A stretch of DNA of 64,000 nt from Paenibacillus_I sp035510375 (GCF_035510375.1 NZ_DATKHG010000076.1), one strand, 5' to 3'. Positions 18,760 to 27,855 are shown, counted from the first letter of the stretch. A program made the numbers and translations. Notes: generated from the letters alone by a model not told the origin.

Positions 18760-21363
18760 TTGAGAAGTTCGAGAATGTTGTTCAAGGCAGTGGTGTGTGC
18801 CTGTCTGCTGGCAGTTGGCGCGGCGCCGGGCATACTGCCTGCCGGCAAAGCTTTTGCGGCGGTCACGCAGCCGGAGCCGGATACGCCTCTGAACAAGGAA
18901 AATCTGGATCAGCCGCTCACGGTCGAATCCGTTGAGCGTCTCGAGGACGGAGTGAAGCTGAACCTCGGCAAGTACGACGGCTACATTCGTCTTTTCTCCG
19001 AGGATATGGCCAAGGTGTCCGTTGTCGGCGACGGCGAGGAAGAGTTTTATTCCAGAGGGATTGCGAAGAAGGAGTGGAAGGAGCCGAAATTCAAGTCCAG
19101 GGAGACGGCGGACGAGTATCTCTTGACCACGGACGAAATCACGGTAAGCATCCGCAAAAGCCCGTTCGGCGTCAAGTTTCTGGACAAGCAAGGCAACGTG
19201 ATCAACGAGGACGCAGCGCAGGGCTCGGGTTACGAGAACGGCAAGCCGTACGTGTTCAAAAAGACCGTTCCGGGCGAAAATTTCTATGGCTTCGGCGAGC
19301 AGTCGGGCGGCCTCAACAAGCGCGGCAAAAGCATCGGCCTGTGGAACACGGACGCCTACGCCTACAACAAGGATACGAAATACCTGTACACGGCGATTCC
19401 TTTCTTCCTCGGCTTGAAGGACAAGAAGGCGTACGGCATTTTTTTCGACAACACGTACCGCTCGTACTTCGAGATGGCTAGCGAGAGCGACGATTACTAT
19501 TACTTCTACGCCAACGGGGGGGAGCTTACATATTATTTCATTTACGGGCCCCAAATCAAGGATGTCATCGACACCTACACGGACCTGACCGGTAAAATCG
19601 AGATGCCGCCGCTGTGGTCGCTCGGCTTCCAGCAGAGCAAGTGGGGCTATACGCCGGAGCAGCTGGTCAGTGTGGCGGAGACCTACCGTGCGAAAAACAT
19701 TCCGCTCGACACGATCAATTTCGACATCGACTACATGGACGGCTACCGCGTATTCACCTGGAATCCGGCCTACGAGCAAGCGTTGAAGACGCTGAAGGAA
19801 AAAGGGTTCCGGGCGGTTGCGATCAACGACCCGGCCGTCAAGCTGGACGAGAATTATTCGGTGTACAACGAAGGCACCGCGCGCGATCTCTGGGCCAAAA
19901 AAGCCGACGGCTCCACGTATGTCGGCACCGTATGGCCGGGTCCTTCCGTATTCCCGAACTTCAACAAGCAGGAGACGCGCACATGGTGGGCTGAGAACCT
20001 TAAAACGCTGTTTGACAAAGGCATTGACGGCATCTGGAACGACATGAATGAGCCTGCGGTATTCGACGGCCCTTTCAAAACGATGCCGCTCGACAACATA
20101 TTTGAAGGCGACAACGGCGATACCAAGCTGCATACGGAATATCACAACCTGTACGGACACGACGAGGCGGAAGCGACGTTCAACGCCTTCGCGCTGAATA
20201 AGCCGAATACGCGGCCTTTTGTGCTGACGCGCGATATGTATGCGGGCACGCAGCGCTACGCCGCTCTGTGGACCGGCGACAACGTCAGCAACTGGGAGCA
20301 TCTGCAAATGTCGATTCCGATGAACGCCAACGTCGGACTGTCCGGCGTGCCGTTCGTGGGCAACGATATCGGAGGCTTCGCCAAGCCTTCCGCGGATCAG
20401 TTCCCGACGCCGGAGCTGTTTGCGCGCTGGATCGAAGTCGGCGCCTTCCTGCCTTTTGCCCGCGACCATTACGACAACTCTTCGAAATCGGGATTGGCAT
20501 CCGGACAGGAACCATGGGAATTCGGTCCCGAGGTGGAAGAGATCAGCCGCAAATACATTTCTCTTCGCTATGAGCTGCTGCCGTACCTGTACAACCAGTT
20601 CAAGCAGTCGAGCGATTCCGGCGAACCGGTTCAGGAGCCGCTGGTGTATCAATTCCAGGAGGACCCGAACACGTACAATCTGGAGGACCAGTTTATGTTC
20701 GGCGATTCGCTGATGCTTGCTCCTGTCGTCCAGCAGGGACAAACGAGCCGCCAGGTTTATTTGCCGGCAGGCGTGAAGTGGGTTGATTTTTGGACAGGCC
20801 AAGTATACGACGGCAACCGGACGATTACGGTAAATGCCGACCTCGGCACGCTCCCGATTTTCGTCAAGCAGGAATCGATCATCCCGACGCGTGAAGTGCA
20901 GCAGAAAACGGATGAGAAGCCGCTGGAAAACCTCATTCTCGACACCTTCCTCGAGGAAGAGGCGGAGCTGAGCTTCTACGAGGATGACGGCGCAACGCTG
21001 GATTACAAGCGGGGCGAGTACAACGTCACGGAGTTCGAGATTGAGAAAAAAGGCAATCGGATCGCGTTCAGACAGGACAAAAAAGCGCAAAGCTTCGATT
21101 CTTTCATCCGCTCGTACACGTTGAAGCTTCGCAACGCCGAAGAGCCAAAAAAAGTGCAGGCAGGCCGCAACAAATATGAGCAAGCCGGCAGCATGGAGGC
21201 GCTCAATCAGCAAGAGCGGGGCTTCTATCTCGATGCGGCGGCGGACGTTCTCTATGTTAAAATCCCCGTTGACGAGCGTAATGAAGTGAGCATCGATTCG
21301 AAGGGAAAAGACAAGGGCAACGTGAAGGCCGGCCTTGAAGCGGAAGTAAACATTGAAGATTAG
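18760..21363 (+). CDS. Secreted GH31 alpha-glucosidase / alpha-glucan glucosyltransferase
   Basis: About 867 aa starting at one of three clustered non-ATG codons: TTG 18751, GTG 18754 or TTG 18760. AAGGAG at 18745-18750 best fits TTG 18760. A signal peptide ends near AGKAFA. The GH31 signature is complete: nucleophile Asp428 in GIWNDMNEPAVF and acid/base Asp507 in LWTGDNVSNW, with an N-terminal beta-sandwich (NFYGFGEQSGGLNKRG) and C-terminal beta domains. Length and FGEQ motif fit secreted Bacillales alpha-glucosidases. It should remove terminal alpha-glucosyl units from oligosaccharides outside the cell or transfer them. It is followed 18 nt later by a secreted GH13, so the two form one unit. 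Linkage preference cannot be set from sequence. Confidence 0.92.
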   Translation: MRSSRMLFKAVVCACLLAVGAAPGILPAGKAFAAVTQPEPDTPLNKENLDQPLTVESVERLEDGVKLNLGKYDGYIRLFSEDMAKVSVVGDGEEEFYSRGIAKKEWKEPKFKSRETADEYLLTTDEITVSIRKSPFGVKFLDKQGNVINEDAAQGSGYENGKPYVFKKTVPGENFYGFGEQSGGLNKRGKSIGLWNTDAYAYNKDTKYLYTAIPFFLGLKDKKAYGIFFDNTYRSYFEMASESDDYYYFYANGGELTYYFIYGPQIKDVIDTYTDLTGKIEMPPLWSLGFQQSKWGYTPEQLVSVAETYRAKNIPLDTINFDIDYMDGYRVFTWNPAYEQALKTLKEKGFRAVAINDPAVKLDENYSVYNEGTARDLWAKKADGSTYVGTVWPGPSVFPNFNKQETRTWWAENLKTLFDKGIDGIWNDMNEPAVFDGPFKTMPLDNIFEGDNGDTKLHTEYHNLYGHDEAEATFNAFALNKPNTRPFVLTRDMYAGTQRYAALWTGDNVSNWEHLQMSIPMNANVGLSGVPFVGNDIGGFAKPSADQFPTPELFARWIEVGAFLPFARDHYDNSSKSGLASGQEPWEFGPEVEEISRKYISLRYELLPYLYNQFKQSSDSGEPVQEPLVYQFQEDPNTYNLEDQFMFGDSLMLAPVVQQGQTSRQVYLPAGVKWVDFWTGQVYDGNRTITVNADLGTLPIFVKQESIIPTREVQQKTDEKPLENLILDTFLEEEAELSFYEDDGATLDYKRGEYNVTEFEIEKKGNRIAFRQDKKAQSFDSFIRSYTLKLRNAEEPKKVQAGRNKYEQAGSMEALNQQERGFYLDAAADVLYVKIPVDERNEVSIDSKGKDKGNVKAGLEAEVNIED

Positions 21364-21381
21364 CAGAAGGAGGGTATTGCC

Positions 21382-22950
21382 TTGAAAAAGCTTGCCGCCA
21401 TGGCGTTGACCGTACCGCTGCTGCTCAGCTTCGCAGCGGGCGCATTCGCCAAAGCGAAATTCGACGACGATTCCGGCAATCTTGGCGTCTACTACGAGAT
21501 CTATGTAAATGCCTTCCGCGATTCCGACAATGACGGCAAAGGCGACCTGAACGGGCTCACCCAAAAGCTGGACTATTTGAACGACGGCAACCGCCGCACG
21601 AGCACCGACCTGGAGGTCGACGCGCTCTGGCTGATGCCGGTTACGGCCTCTCCAAGCTATCATAAGTACGATACGACCGACTATTACAGCATCGACCCGC
21701 AATACGGCACGCTGGAAGACTTTCGCCGTTTGACGGAAGAGGCGGACAAGCGCGGCATGAACGTGATCCTTGACCTTGCCGTCAACCATACCAGCAATCA
21801 GCATCCATGGTTCAAGGAAGCGGTGCGGGACAAAAACAGCAAGTATCGGGATTATTACGTGTGGGCGGACGAGAGCACGGATATCAACGAAAAAGGGCCT
21901 TGGGGCCAGCAGCTCTGGTACGAAACCTACCCGGGCTCGGGCGATTACTATTACGCGCTGTTCGCGGACTTCATGCCCGACCTGAACTTCGACAATCCCG
22001 AGGTCCGGAAAGAAATGATCAATGTCGGCAAGTTCTGGCTGAAGCAAGGAGCCGATGGTTTCCGCCTGGATGCGGCGATGCATATTTTCGGCGAGCAGGA
22101 AGTGGACAAGAATGTCGCCTGGTGGGACGAATTCAAACAAGGCTTGCAGGAAGTGAAGAAGGACGTGTACCTCGTCGGAGAGGTGTGGGACCGCCCGGAG
22201 AAAATCGCGCCTTATTATAAAGCGCTGGATTCTCTTTTCAACTTCGACCTGTCCGGCAAGCTTCTTGAATCCGTACGGAGCGGGAAGGATAACGGACTGG
22301 CGGCGTTCAGCCGGCAAATTCTTGAGCAGTACGAAGCATATGGATCAAATCCGATCGACGCTCAGTTCCTGACGAATCACGACCAGGAACGCACGATGTC
22401 CGTTCTCGGAGGGGACGTCAATAAGGCGAAAATGGCCGCCTCCATTCTTCTTACACTGCCGGGCAACCCGTTTATGTATTACGGCGAAGAAATCGGCATG
22501 CTCGGAAAGAACCCGCACGAGTATATCCGCGAGCCGTTCCGCTGGTATCCGGAGGGAGGAGAAGGACAAACCTTCTGGGAGGCTCCCCGGGATAACGTCG
22601 GTCCGAACGCCGTTTCGGTCGAGACGCAAACGAATGATCCGGATTCCCTGCTGAGCCGTTACCGGGAGATGATTCGCATCCGCCATGACTCCGAGGCTTT
22701 GATGAAAGGCGGCATCGAGGAAGTGCAGACCGGCGACGACAAGGTCATAGGCTACAAGCGGACGTACAAGAATGATTCTGTACTCGTGCTGCACAACCTG
22801 TCCGGAGAAGAGGCAACGGTCAAGTTGGACCGGGATGACTTTAAAGGACGCAAGCTCGAATTCGCCACATCCGACTACGTAAAGGTGGCGAAAACCCGTG
22901 AAGGCGTGGAGGTTACGATTCCGGCCTACACGTCGGCAGGGTTGAAGTAA
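21382..22950 (+). CDS. Secreted GH13 alpha-amylase-family glucosidase
   Basis: 522 aa from a TTG start supported by AAGGAGGG 8 nt upstream. The signal peptide is MKKLAAMALTVPLLLSFAAG with an AxA-type cleavage region and no lipobox. The four GH13 regions are visible: DLAVNHTS, GFRLDAAMH (nucleophile Asp230), LVGEVWDRP (acid/base Glu267) and FLTNHDQER (Asp334). SDNDGKGDLNGLTQKLDYL resembles alpha-amylase and oligo-1,6-glucosidase relatives. The probable role is cleavage of starch-type or branched oligosaccharides that feed the locus. alpha-1,4 versus alpha-1,6 specificity is not decided by the motifs I can read. Confidence 0.9.
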   Translation: MKKLAAMALTVPLLLSFAAGAFAKAKFDDDSGNLGVYYEIYVNAFRDSDNDGKGDLNGLTQKLDYLNDGNRRTSTDLEVDALWLMPVTASPSYHKYDTTDYYSIDPQYGTLEDFRRLTEEADKRGMNVILDLAVNHTSNQHPWFKEAVRDKNSKYRDYYVWADESTDINEKGPWGQQLWYETYPGSGDYYYALFADFMPDLNFDNPEVRKEMINVGKFWLKQGADGFRLDAAMHIFGEQEVDKNVAWWDEFKQGLQEVKKDVYLVGEVWDRPEKIAPYYKALDSLFNFDLSGKLLESVRSGKDNGLAAFSRQILEQYEAYGSNPIDAQFLTNHDQERTMSVLGGDVNKAKMAASILLTLPGNPFMYYGEEIGMLGKNPHEYIREPFRWYPEGGEGQTFWEAPRDNVGPNAVSVETQTNDPDSLLSRYREMIRIRHDSEALMKGGIEEVQTGDDKVIGYKRTYKNDSVLVLHNLSGEEATVKLDRDDFKGRKLEFATSDYVKVAKTREGVEVTIPAYTSAGLK

Positions 22951-22977
22951 CAACATGATCTAAGCCAAATACGCATT

Positions 22978-23018
22978 GCCCTTCCCTTATGCTCGTGGCC
23001 GGGGAGGGGCGCTTTTTT
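22978..23018 (+). terminator. Rho-independent terminator after the GH13 gene
   Basis: GCCCTTCCC (22978-22986) pairs with GGGAGGGGC (23002-23010) with one G-T pair across a 15-nt loop. A run of seven T follows two bases later. It ends the GH31-GH13 unit. Confidence 0.85.
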
Positions 23019-23107
23019 TATGAACCGCTTTACGAAAACGCAGGGTCGGAGGCGGCCGACAAACAAGAATCTACCGGGAGGAAAAGGTTTCTTGCCGTTT
23101 GCCGCTT

Positions 23108-24244
23108 TTAAACCCGCTGTCTCGCAAGCAAGCGGATCACATTCCGCGCGCACTGCTCCAAATTGCGTTCCGCCTCTTCCATGCAGGCTTCGAGCGTGGA
23201 CGGCCGCGGCACGGTGGAAAAGCAGGCGGCGAAGCGATCGTACAAGGCTTCGATGTCCGCCCCGAGGCTGCCGGAGATCAGAATCGCCGGCTTGCCGGCT
23301 TCATTGGCCCACTGGGCGACGTACCAGGGCAGCTTGCCGAAGACGGTCTGTTCATCGCTCCGTCCTTCCCCGGTAATGACCCAGTCCGCTTGTGCGATCT
23401 GCTGCTTCAAGCCGGTCAACTGCTCCACGACCTGGGCGCCGGGCGCCATCTCGGCTCCGATCGCCATAAACGCAAAGCCGAGGCCGCCGGCCGCCCCGGC
23501 TCCCTGCCGTTCACGGAGCCGAAGGGACAAGGCCGCTTCCATTAATACGGCATAGCGCGCCATGCTTTCGTCGAGCAGCGCGACTTGCTCGGGAGAAGCG
23601 CCTTTCTGCGGGCCGAAAATATGGGAGGCGCCCTGCGGCCCAAGCAGCGGATTGGTCACATCGCAAGCAACGGTAATCCGGCTGTCCTTCAACCTGGGGT
23701 CAAGACCGGCCAAATCGACATGCCTGAGCTTCGTCAAATCCCGGCCGAACCCTTCAAGCGGATTGCCCTCTCCATCCGTGAAGCGCGCGCCCAGGGCGGA
23801 CAGCATGCCGATTCCGCCGTCATTGGTCGAGCTTCCGCCGAGCCCGACGATGAACTGCCTGCAGCCCTTGTCGAGCAGAGCGCGCATCAGCTCGCCCAAC
23901 CCGCGCGATGTCGTTTGCAAGGGGTTCCGGCGCTCCGGCGGAAGGAGCGGCAGCCCGAATATGTTGGCCGCCTCCAGCACGGCGGACAGGGTCTTCGCTC
24001 CGCCGACCTCCCCATAGCAGGCGGTTCGCGGCTCGCCTTCCGGGCCCGATACCCGATGCTCGATAAGTGTGCCGCCCGTTGCCTGAACGAGCGCGTCAAC
24101 GGTTCCTTCTCCACCGTCCGCCATAGGGACGACCGCCGCTTCCGCTTCCGGCATTCCCTGCCGTATGGCGCGGGCGATGACCGCGCCGACTTGAGCGGCG
24201 GTCAGGCTGCCTTTGAAAGAGTCGGGAGCAATGACGAATTTCAT
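23108..24244 (-). CDS. glxK: Glycerate kinase (GlxK family)
   Basis: 378 aa, full length for the GlxK/GarK family, which phosphorylates D-glycerate with ATP in the cytoplasm. Diagnostic segments are MKFVIAPDSFKGSLTAAQVG at the N-terminus, VPMADGGEGTVDAL, IVGLGGSSTNDGGIGML and VITGEGRSDEQTVFGK. AGGAGGAT precedes the ATG. It is transcribed divergently from a CdaR-type regulator, an arrangement typical for glycerate and sugar-diacid catabolism, where the regulator activates the kinase gene. No glucarate dehydratase or tartronate semialdehyde reductase genes are adjacent, so glycerate itself is the likely inducer or substrate. Confidence 0.96.
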   Translation of the reverse strand: MKFVIAPDSFKGSLTAAQVGAVIARAIRQGMPEAEAAVVPMADGGEGTVDALVQATGGTLIEHRVSGPEGEPRTACYGEVGGAKTLSAVLEAANIFGLPLLPPERRNPLQTTSRGLGELMRALLDKGCRQFIVGLGGSSTNDGGIGMLSALGARFTDGEGNPLEGFGRDLTKLRHVDLAGLDPRLKDSRITVACDVTNPLLGPQGASHIFGPQKGASPEQVALLDESMARYAVLMEAALSLRLRERQGAGAAGGLGFAFMAIGAEMAPGAQVVEQLTGLKQQIAQADWVITGEGRSDEQTVFGKLPWYVAQWANEAGKPAILISGSLGADIEALYDRFAACFSTVPRPSTLEACMEEAERNLEQCARNVIRLLARQRV

Positions 24245-24398
24245 GGGAATCCTCCTTTTACCGCGGTGACGGCAGTTGTTATCTCTTCCATCTTACCGGA
24301 TCGGAAGCTTCAAAATCTTTGTGTGAATTGACTAATTACATATCTATTTATAAGATATTTTTAGTGCATAATGTACAACATCGGCCAGGGGGATTAAG

Positions 24399-25499
24399 AT
24401 GTTAACCAAGCAATTGGCGGACGAGATCGTAACGGAAACGATGAGGCGTTTACACCGCAATATCAATATCATCGACGTTAACGGTACGATTATCGCAAGC
24501 GGTGACACGGAACGTGTCGGGGAATATCATGAGGCGGCCGCAGCGGCCATCAAGCGTGAACGAACCGTCACCATCCATCAAGCCGATTTGCCGAAGTGGC
24601 GCGGCGCCCAGGCCGGCGTCAATATGCCGATCCGTTACGATCGGCAAGTCGTCGGAGCGATCGGCATAACCGGCAACCCGGAGGAGGTAGAGCCGTTCGG
24701 CCAACTGGTTAACATGACTGCCGAGCTTCTTATCCGCCAGCATTGCTCCAAGCTGCAGGATGAATGGAAGCAGATGACGTGTGATCTCATTGTCGGGGAG
24801 CTTCTGAAAGAATCGGCTTCTATCGACTTCCAATCGGTCGATGCCGGACTTGAAGCCATTCGTGTTCCATTTAGGCCTCCTTATCAAATGGCTGTTGTAC
24901 GGTTTACGGATTCCGCCCGCAAAAGGACGGAGGAAAGCTTGGTGATCAAAGTCCGCCGGCTCCTGGAGAGTAATCGTGACCTGATTAGTCTGCATCGACC
25001 GCAGCGTTTGCTGCTATTGTTCTCCGAGGCGGCTGAAGAGCGGGTCAACGCAAAGCTTAAGAAGCTCAAGCAGCTGCTGCAAGCGGAAACCGGGTCGTTT
25101 CTCGTTGGAGTCGGAAGTTCCACCGGGCTGCGGACTGACATACGGCGCAGCTTTGCAGAGGGGGAGTCCGCCCTAAGCTGCGCCGGTTCCACGAACGATT
25201 CGATTGTTTTTTTTGACGAGGTGGAAGGGCAGGCGCTTGTGCGGTTTATCCCGGCCGAACACCGGGAACGGCTTGTCGGGAAATTGCGGCCTCACTGGAA
25301 TGCGAAGCTGGAGGAAACGCTCGAATGCTTCTTTGCATGCAGCCTCAATGCCGCGGAGACGGCAAACCGATTAGGCATTCACCGCAACACGCTGCTGTAC
25401 CGGCTCGACAAAGTGAGGGAAACGACCGGATATGATCCCGCCAATTTCCGCGATGCGATGATTTTGCAGATGATCATATGGAGCAGCGGGAAGGAATGA
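24399..25499 (+). CDS. cdaR: CdaR-family (sugar diacid / glycerate) transcriptional regulator
   Basis: 366 aa. The N-terminal diacid-recognition domain begins LTKQLADEIVTETMRRLHRNINIIDVNGTIIASGD and continues to IRYDRQVVGAIGITGNPEEV. A GGDEF-like central region follows, then a C-terminal PucR-type helix-turn-helix (NAAETANRLGIHRNTLLYRLDKVRETTGYDPANFRDA). CdaR proteins activate glycerate and sugar-diacid genes in response to those acids. Divergence from glycerate kinase across about 150 nt makes that gene the expected target. The AT-rich stretch around 24320-24380 is the likely shared promoter. A terminator hairpin follows the stop codon. Confidence 0.94.
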   Translation: MLTKQLADEIVTETMRRLHRNINIIDVNGTIIASGDTERVGEYHEAAAAAIKRERTVTIHQADLPKWRGAQAGVNMPIRYDRQVVGAIGITGNPEEVEPFGQLVNMTAELLIRQHCSKLQDEWKQMTCDLIVGELLKESASIDFQSVDAGLEAIRVPFRPPYQMAVVRFTDSARKRTEESLVIKVRRLLESNRDLISLHRPQRLLLLFSEAAEERVNAKLKKLKQLLQAETGSFLVGVGSSTGLRTDIRRSFAEGESALSCAGSTNDSIVFFDEVEGQALVRFIPAEHRERLVGKLRPHWNAKLEETLECFFACSLNAAETANRLGIHRNTLLYRLDKVRETTGYDPANFRDAMILQMIIWSSGKE

Positions 25500-25504
25500 C
25501 TTTT

Positions 25505-25556
25505 GTCATGCGAAGGAACTGACATTGTTCCCTGGCGCATGGCTTTTTTTATTAGA
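25505..25556 (+). terminator. Rho-independent terminator after cdaR
   Basis: GTCATGCGAAGGAAC pairs with GTTCCCTGGCGCATGGC with a small bulge, followed by TTTTTTT. The stem starts a few bases past the cdaR stop codon. Confidence 0.8.
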
Positions 25557-25657
25557 TTAAGGTGAGTTGGACCCAATTGACGTATCGCGCGCAAGCCGCG
25601 GCGTTGGTCCAACGGCTTCTGCTGGCCGCGCAATTTATTGACGGGTAAGCCGCTAAA

Positions 25658-25704
25658 ACACAAAAACCTTCCTTCCGGAACACCGCGAAGGAAGGTTTTT
25701 GTGT
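25658..25704. terminator. Perfect 18-bp inverted repeat, probable bidirectional terminator
   Basis: ACACAAAAACCTTCCTTC (25658-25675) and its exact complement (25687-25704) are separated by 11 nt. The A-run on one side and T-run on the other allow Rho-independent termination in both directions. It lies between cdaR and the small gene at 25784. A second inverted pair, GTTGGACC/GGTCCAAC (25566-25573 and 25606-25613), lies just before it. Confidence 0.75.
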
Positions 25705-25783
25705 TGCATGGACATAGTGACGGTTGTCACAATGGTTCAGCGGGTTGCTGGGTATACTTCCCTTATGGAGGTGTGAAGCGCAA

Positions 25784-26089
25784 ATGAAGGAATGTATTTT
25801 TCACTTTAAGGTGCTGAATGGCAGTCAAAGCAAGGAGCTGCGGGCGCTCATCCTGCTCCCGGACGACAAGCAGCCCGGCATCTCCGATTTCGTCCGCTCG
25901 TTCGAACAGTTGGGTTACGACGTCAAGTTGGAGAACGAGAAGGAGCTTATTTTCAAGCCGGTGGACGGGAAAGAGCCTTACCTGCTGGACATTACGAAAA
26001 TCAAGATCAAGGGCGATACGGAGGACATGCCCGACCACGACGGCGAGCTTCGTTCGATTGTGGAACATTTGGTTCGACATGACTGGTAA
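25784..26089 (+). CDS. Small conserved-looking hypothetical protein
   Basis: 101 aa, soluble, rich in Lys, Glu and Asp (MKECIFHFKVLNGSQSKELRALILLPDDKQ...). The ATG at 25784 is preferred over the upstream in-frame codon at 25724 because GGAGG lies at 25767-25771, although the 12-nt spacing is long. I do not recognise a domain; composition suggests a small cytoplasmic alpha/beta protein. Upstream is the palindrome GTGACGGTTGTCAC (25719-25732), which could be an operator. It stands between two terminators and is probably monocistronic. Confidence 0.7.
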   Translation: MKECIFHFKVLNGSQSKELRALILLPDDKQPGISDFVRSFEQLGYDVKLENEKELIFKPVDGKEPYLLDITKIKIKGDTEDMPDHDGELRSIVEHLVRHDW

Positions 26090-26661
26090 CCCGGCAGGCG
26101 TCGCAACGGGTCACTCGGCAATAACATAATATTTGTCATGCGAATCGGTTGCAGATGCCGGGGGCATGGGGGTGGATAAGGAACATTGTGCTCAAATAGT
26201 GAAGTTGGTTCGCTATTTTTTGTCGTATAACCCATTTGGAGGTTCTATAGCGCATGATGTTCCCTAATAGAGAAATTGGTTTCCTTAATAGGGAAGCATC
26301 TTCGTTAAGCGGTCGGCAGGTCGGGGAACGCCCCTATAATAGAGAACCATCTTTCTTATTAGTAAACAATTTTCCCTAAGCGCGGTTCAACCGCCGTCAT
26401 AAAGCGCCGCAACGCTTGCCGGGAACTCCCTGCGGCTGGTCTTCCTGCTGTTCCTGCTGGATCTGTTTGCCGTGGCGGCTTAAGGCTTTCATCTTCCTGC
26501 TCGTCCACGCCATGTTCCTGCTTGGTCCTGTTGTATTTCCTCGTCGGGATTTGCAATGGGACTTGCCGAACGCATCGGCGAAAGGAGATAATGAACGAGA
26601 TAAGGGAGCCGATTTCTACAGTTATGATCGGTCAAACCGCACACAACCGGGAGGCTGGCGC
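26090..26661. other. Intergenic region with short degenerate repeats
   Basis: About 570 nt. Between 26260 and 26385 there are several related short motifs: TTCCCTAATAGAGAA, TTCCTTAATAGGGAA, CCCTATAATAGAGAA and a weaker fourth. They are spaced 15-50 nt apart and have no obvious coding function. The segment from 26397 to 26513 may encode a small protein on the minus strand (listed separately). I see no RNA gene or mobile element. Confidence 0.45.
26397..26513 (-). CDS. Possible 38-residue basic/Gln-rich protein
   Basis: The minus strand is open from an ATG at 26513 to a TGA at 26397. It reads MAWTSRKMKALSRHGKQIQ followed by a QEQQEDQPQ stretch and a short basic tail. A weak AGGA lies just upstream. 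The composition (basic start, Gln/Glu-rich middle) looks like a genuine small cytoplasmic protein rather than random sequence, but I know no family for it. Other frames here are also open, so this is a tentative call. Confidence 0.28.
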   Translation of the reverse strand: MAWTSRKMKALSRHGKQIQQEQQEDQPQGVPGKRCGAL

Positions 26662-26970
26662 ATGTTCGAACATCTCGTATCGTTTAAATTCAAAGGCAAG
26701 CTGGAGTCGCAGAAGGAAAAAGAGCTGCTGGAGACGCTGCGGTCGTTCCCGCGCGACATTCCCGGCATCGTCGATTTGACGGCGGGCATCAATGAGACGG
26801 AGGAAACCGAAAATATCCGCGGTTACAGCCTGGGCTTGCGCGTGACCTTCGAGAACAAGGATGCGCTTCGGCAATACGGACCGCATCCGGCGCACCAAAG
26901 GTTTGTTCGCATGCTGGAGGGGATCATCGATGAGGTGATCGTCGTCGACTATCCGGTGGAGAGGCGTTGA
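26662..26970 (+). CDS. Dabb-family (stress-responsive A/B barrel) protein
   Basis: 102 aa from the ATG at 26662, preceded by GGGAGG about 7 nt upstream; longer in-frame starts have no ribosome site. The sequence MFEHLVSFKFKGKLESQKEKELLETLRSFPRDIPGIVDLTAGIN...VTFENKDALRQYGPHPAHQRF has the layout of Dabb dimeric ferredoxin-fold barrels, with the conserved Y-x-x-HPxHxxF near the end. Family members bind small hydrophobic ligands or act as cyclases or decarboxylases; many have no known role. Monocistronic by position. Confidence 0.85.
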   Translation: MFEHLVSFKFKGKLESQKEKELLETLRSFPRDIPGIVDLTAGINETEETENIRGYSLGLRVTFENKDALRQYGPHPAHQRFVRMLEGIIDEVIVVDYPVERR

Positions 26971-27003
26971 TGCCGCCCGAATGACGGCAGGCCGCGCCAA
27001 AAA

Positions 27004-27042
27004 GCACATCCGGGGCCCCTCTTAAGGGGGCTCCGGATGTGC
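27004..27042 (-). terminator. Terminator for the minus-strand exonuclease gene
   Basis: GCACATCCGGGGCCCC pairs with GGGGGCTCCGGATGTGC around a 5-nt loop. On the minus strand it is followed by TTTTT, so it ends the exonuclease transcript. It may also slow transcription from the Dabb gene. Confidence 0.75.
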
Positions 27043-27066
27043 TTCGGCTGCCGGTTGTACAAACCT

Positions 27067-27855
27067 TCAGTCCGCGGCTGCCGGGGCCGCAGACGTTTTT
27101 TTCCGCAGCGCCTTCTCCAATTCCTCCGCGAAATACGCCTGCAGCTCCGCGAGCTTCCGGGGATCCTCAAGCGGCACCTTGTCCTTGAGCACATGCTCGG
27201 CAAGCAGCTCCCATGTGGGAGATTTTTTTTGCGCCAAAAGGGCTCGAATGGCGTTTTTGACCAGCTTGCGCTCCTTGGCGTTCGTGTACAGGTCTTTGAA
27301 CCGCTGCACGCGCGCGAGATCCAGCCCGCTGCAGATTCTCCTGAAAATTTCAGCCGTCATCTGCGCGTCGTCCAATGCCCGGTGCGCGGAGCCCTCGTTC
27401 GCGATGCCGAGATCGAGCAAAGCGCCTTCGACGCTTACGTCATTGGTGACGTTTTTGTACCGCAGATACCCTTTCAGTAAATCGAAATAGTCGACGGCCA
27501 TCCAGTAGGCATCGTCCATTCCGTGCATCCGCGTGTCATAGACGATCCGCTTCAAATCCTCCCCGCCCCAGGTCAGGAGCAGGAAAGGGCGCCCGCGGTC
27601 CAGCCAGGCCATGAAATCGGCTATCACCTTGGGGAAGCCTTCCGCCCGGTCGATCTCCTCCTGGGGGATGCCGGTTTTCTTCTTGATGAAGCTGTTCAGC
27701 TTGGGGAAATAAACCGGCTTCACGAACGCTTCGAATTGATCCGTTTGCCTTAAGGACGCATCCAGCCGGACCGCGCCGATCTCGATCACCTCCATCGGCA
27801 GCTCGCTGGCAAATTTGCGGCCGTTAAATTCAATATCCAACACGATGTAATCCAC
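27067..27855 (-). CDS. DnaQ/KapD-type 3'-5' exonuclease (DEDDh)
   Basis: 262 aa from a GTG start with GGAGGC about 8 nt upstream. ExoI is the N-terminal YIVLDIEFNG with the catalytic D-x-E. ExoIII is HRALDDAQMTAEIF, giving the DEDDh His and Asp. A middle segment (FMAWLDRGRPFLLLTWGGEDLKRIVYD) carries the expected ExoII region. Length and the SELPMEVIEIGAVRLD block resemble stand-alone KapD-like exonucleases rather than the polymerase III epsilon subunit. These act on DNA or RNA ends; KapD in B. subtilis was linked to control of sporulation onset. The C-terminal 60 residues are charged and may be regulatory. Stand-alone gene. Confidence 0.88.
   Translation of the reverse strand: MDYIVLDIEFNGRKFASELPMEVIEIGAVRLDASLRQTDQFEAFVKPVYFPKLNSFIKKKTGIPQEEIDRAEGFPKVIADFMAWLDRGRPFLLLTWGGEDLKRIVYDTRMHGMDDAYWMAVDYFDLLKGYLRYKNVTNDVSVEGALLDLGIANEGSAHRALDDAQMTAEIFRRICSGLDLARVQRFKDLYTNAKERKLVKNAIRALLAQKKSPTWELLAEHVLKDKVPLEDPRKLAELQAYFAEELEKALRKKTSAAPAAAD

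Noticed and set aside
18739..22317. A 1192-codon minus-strand frame
   Set aside because: It is antisense to the GH31 and GH13 genes, which have complete catalytic motifs, signal peptides and ribosome sites. The antisense product has no recognisable domain.
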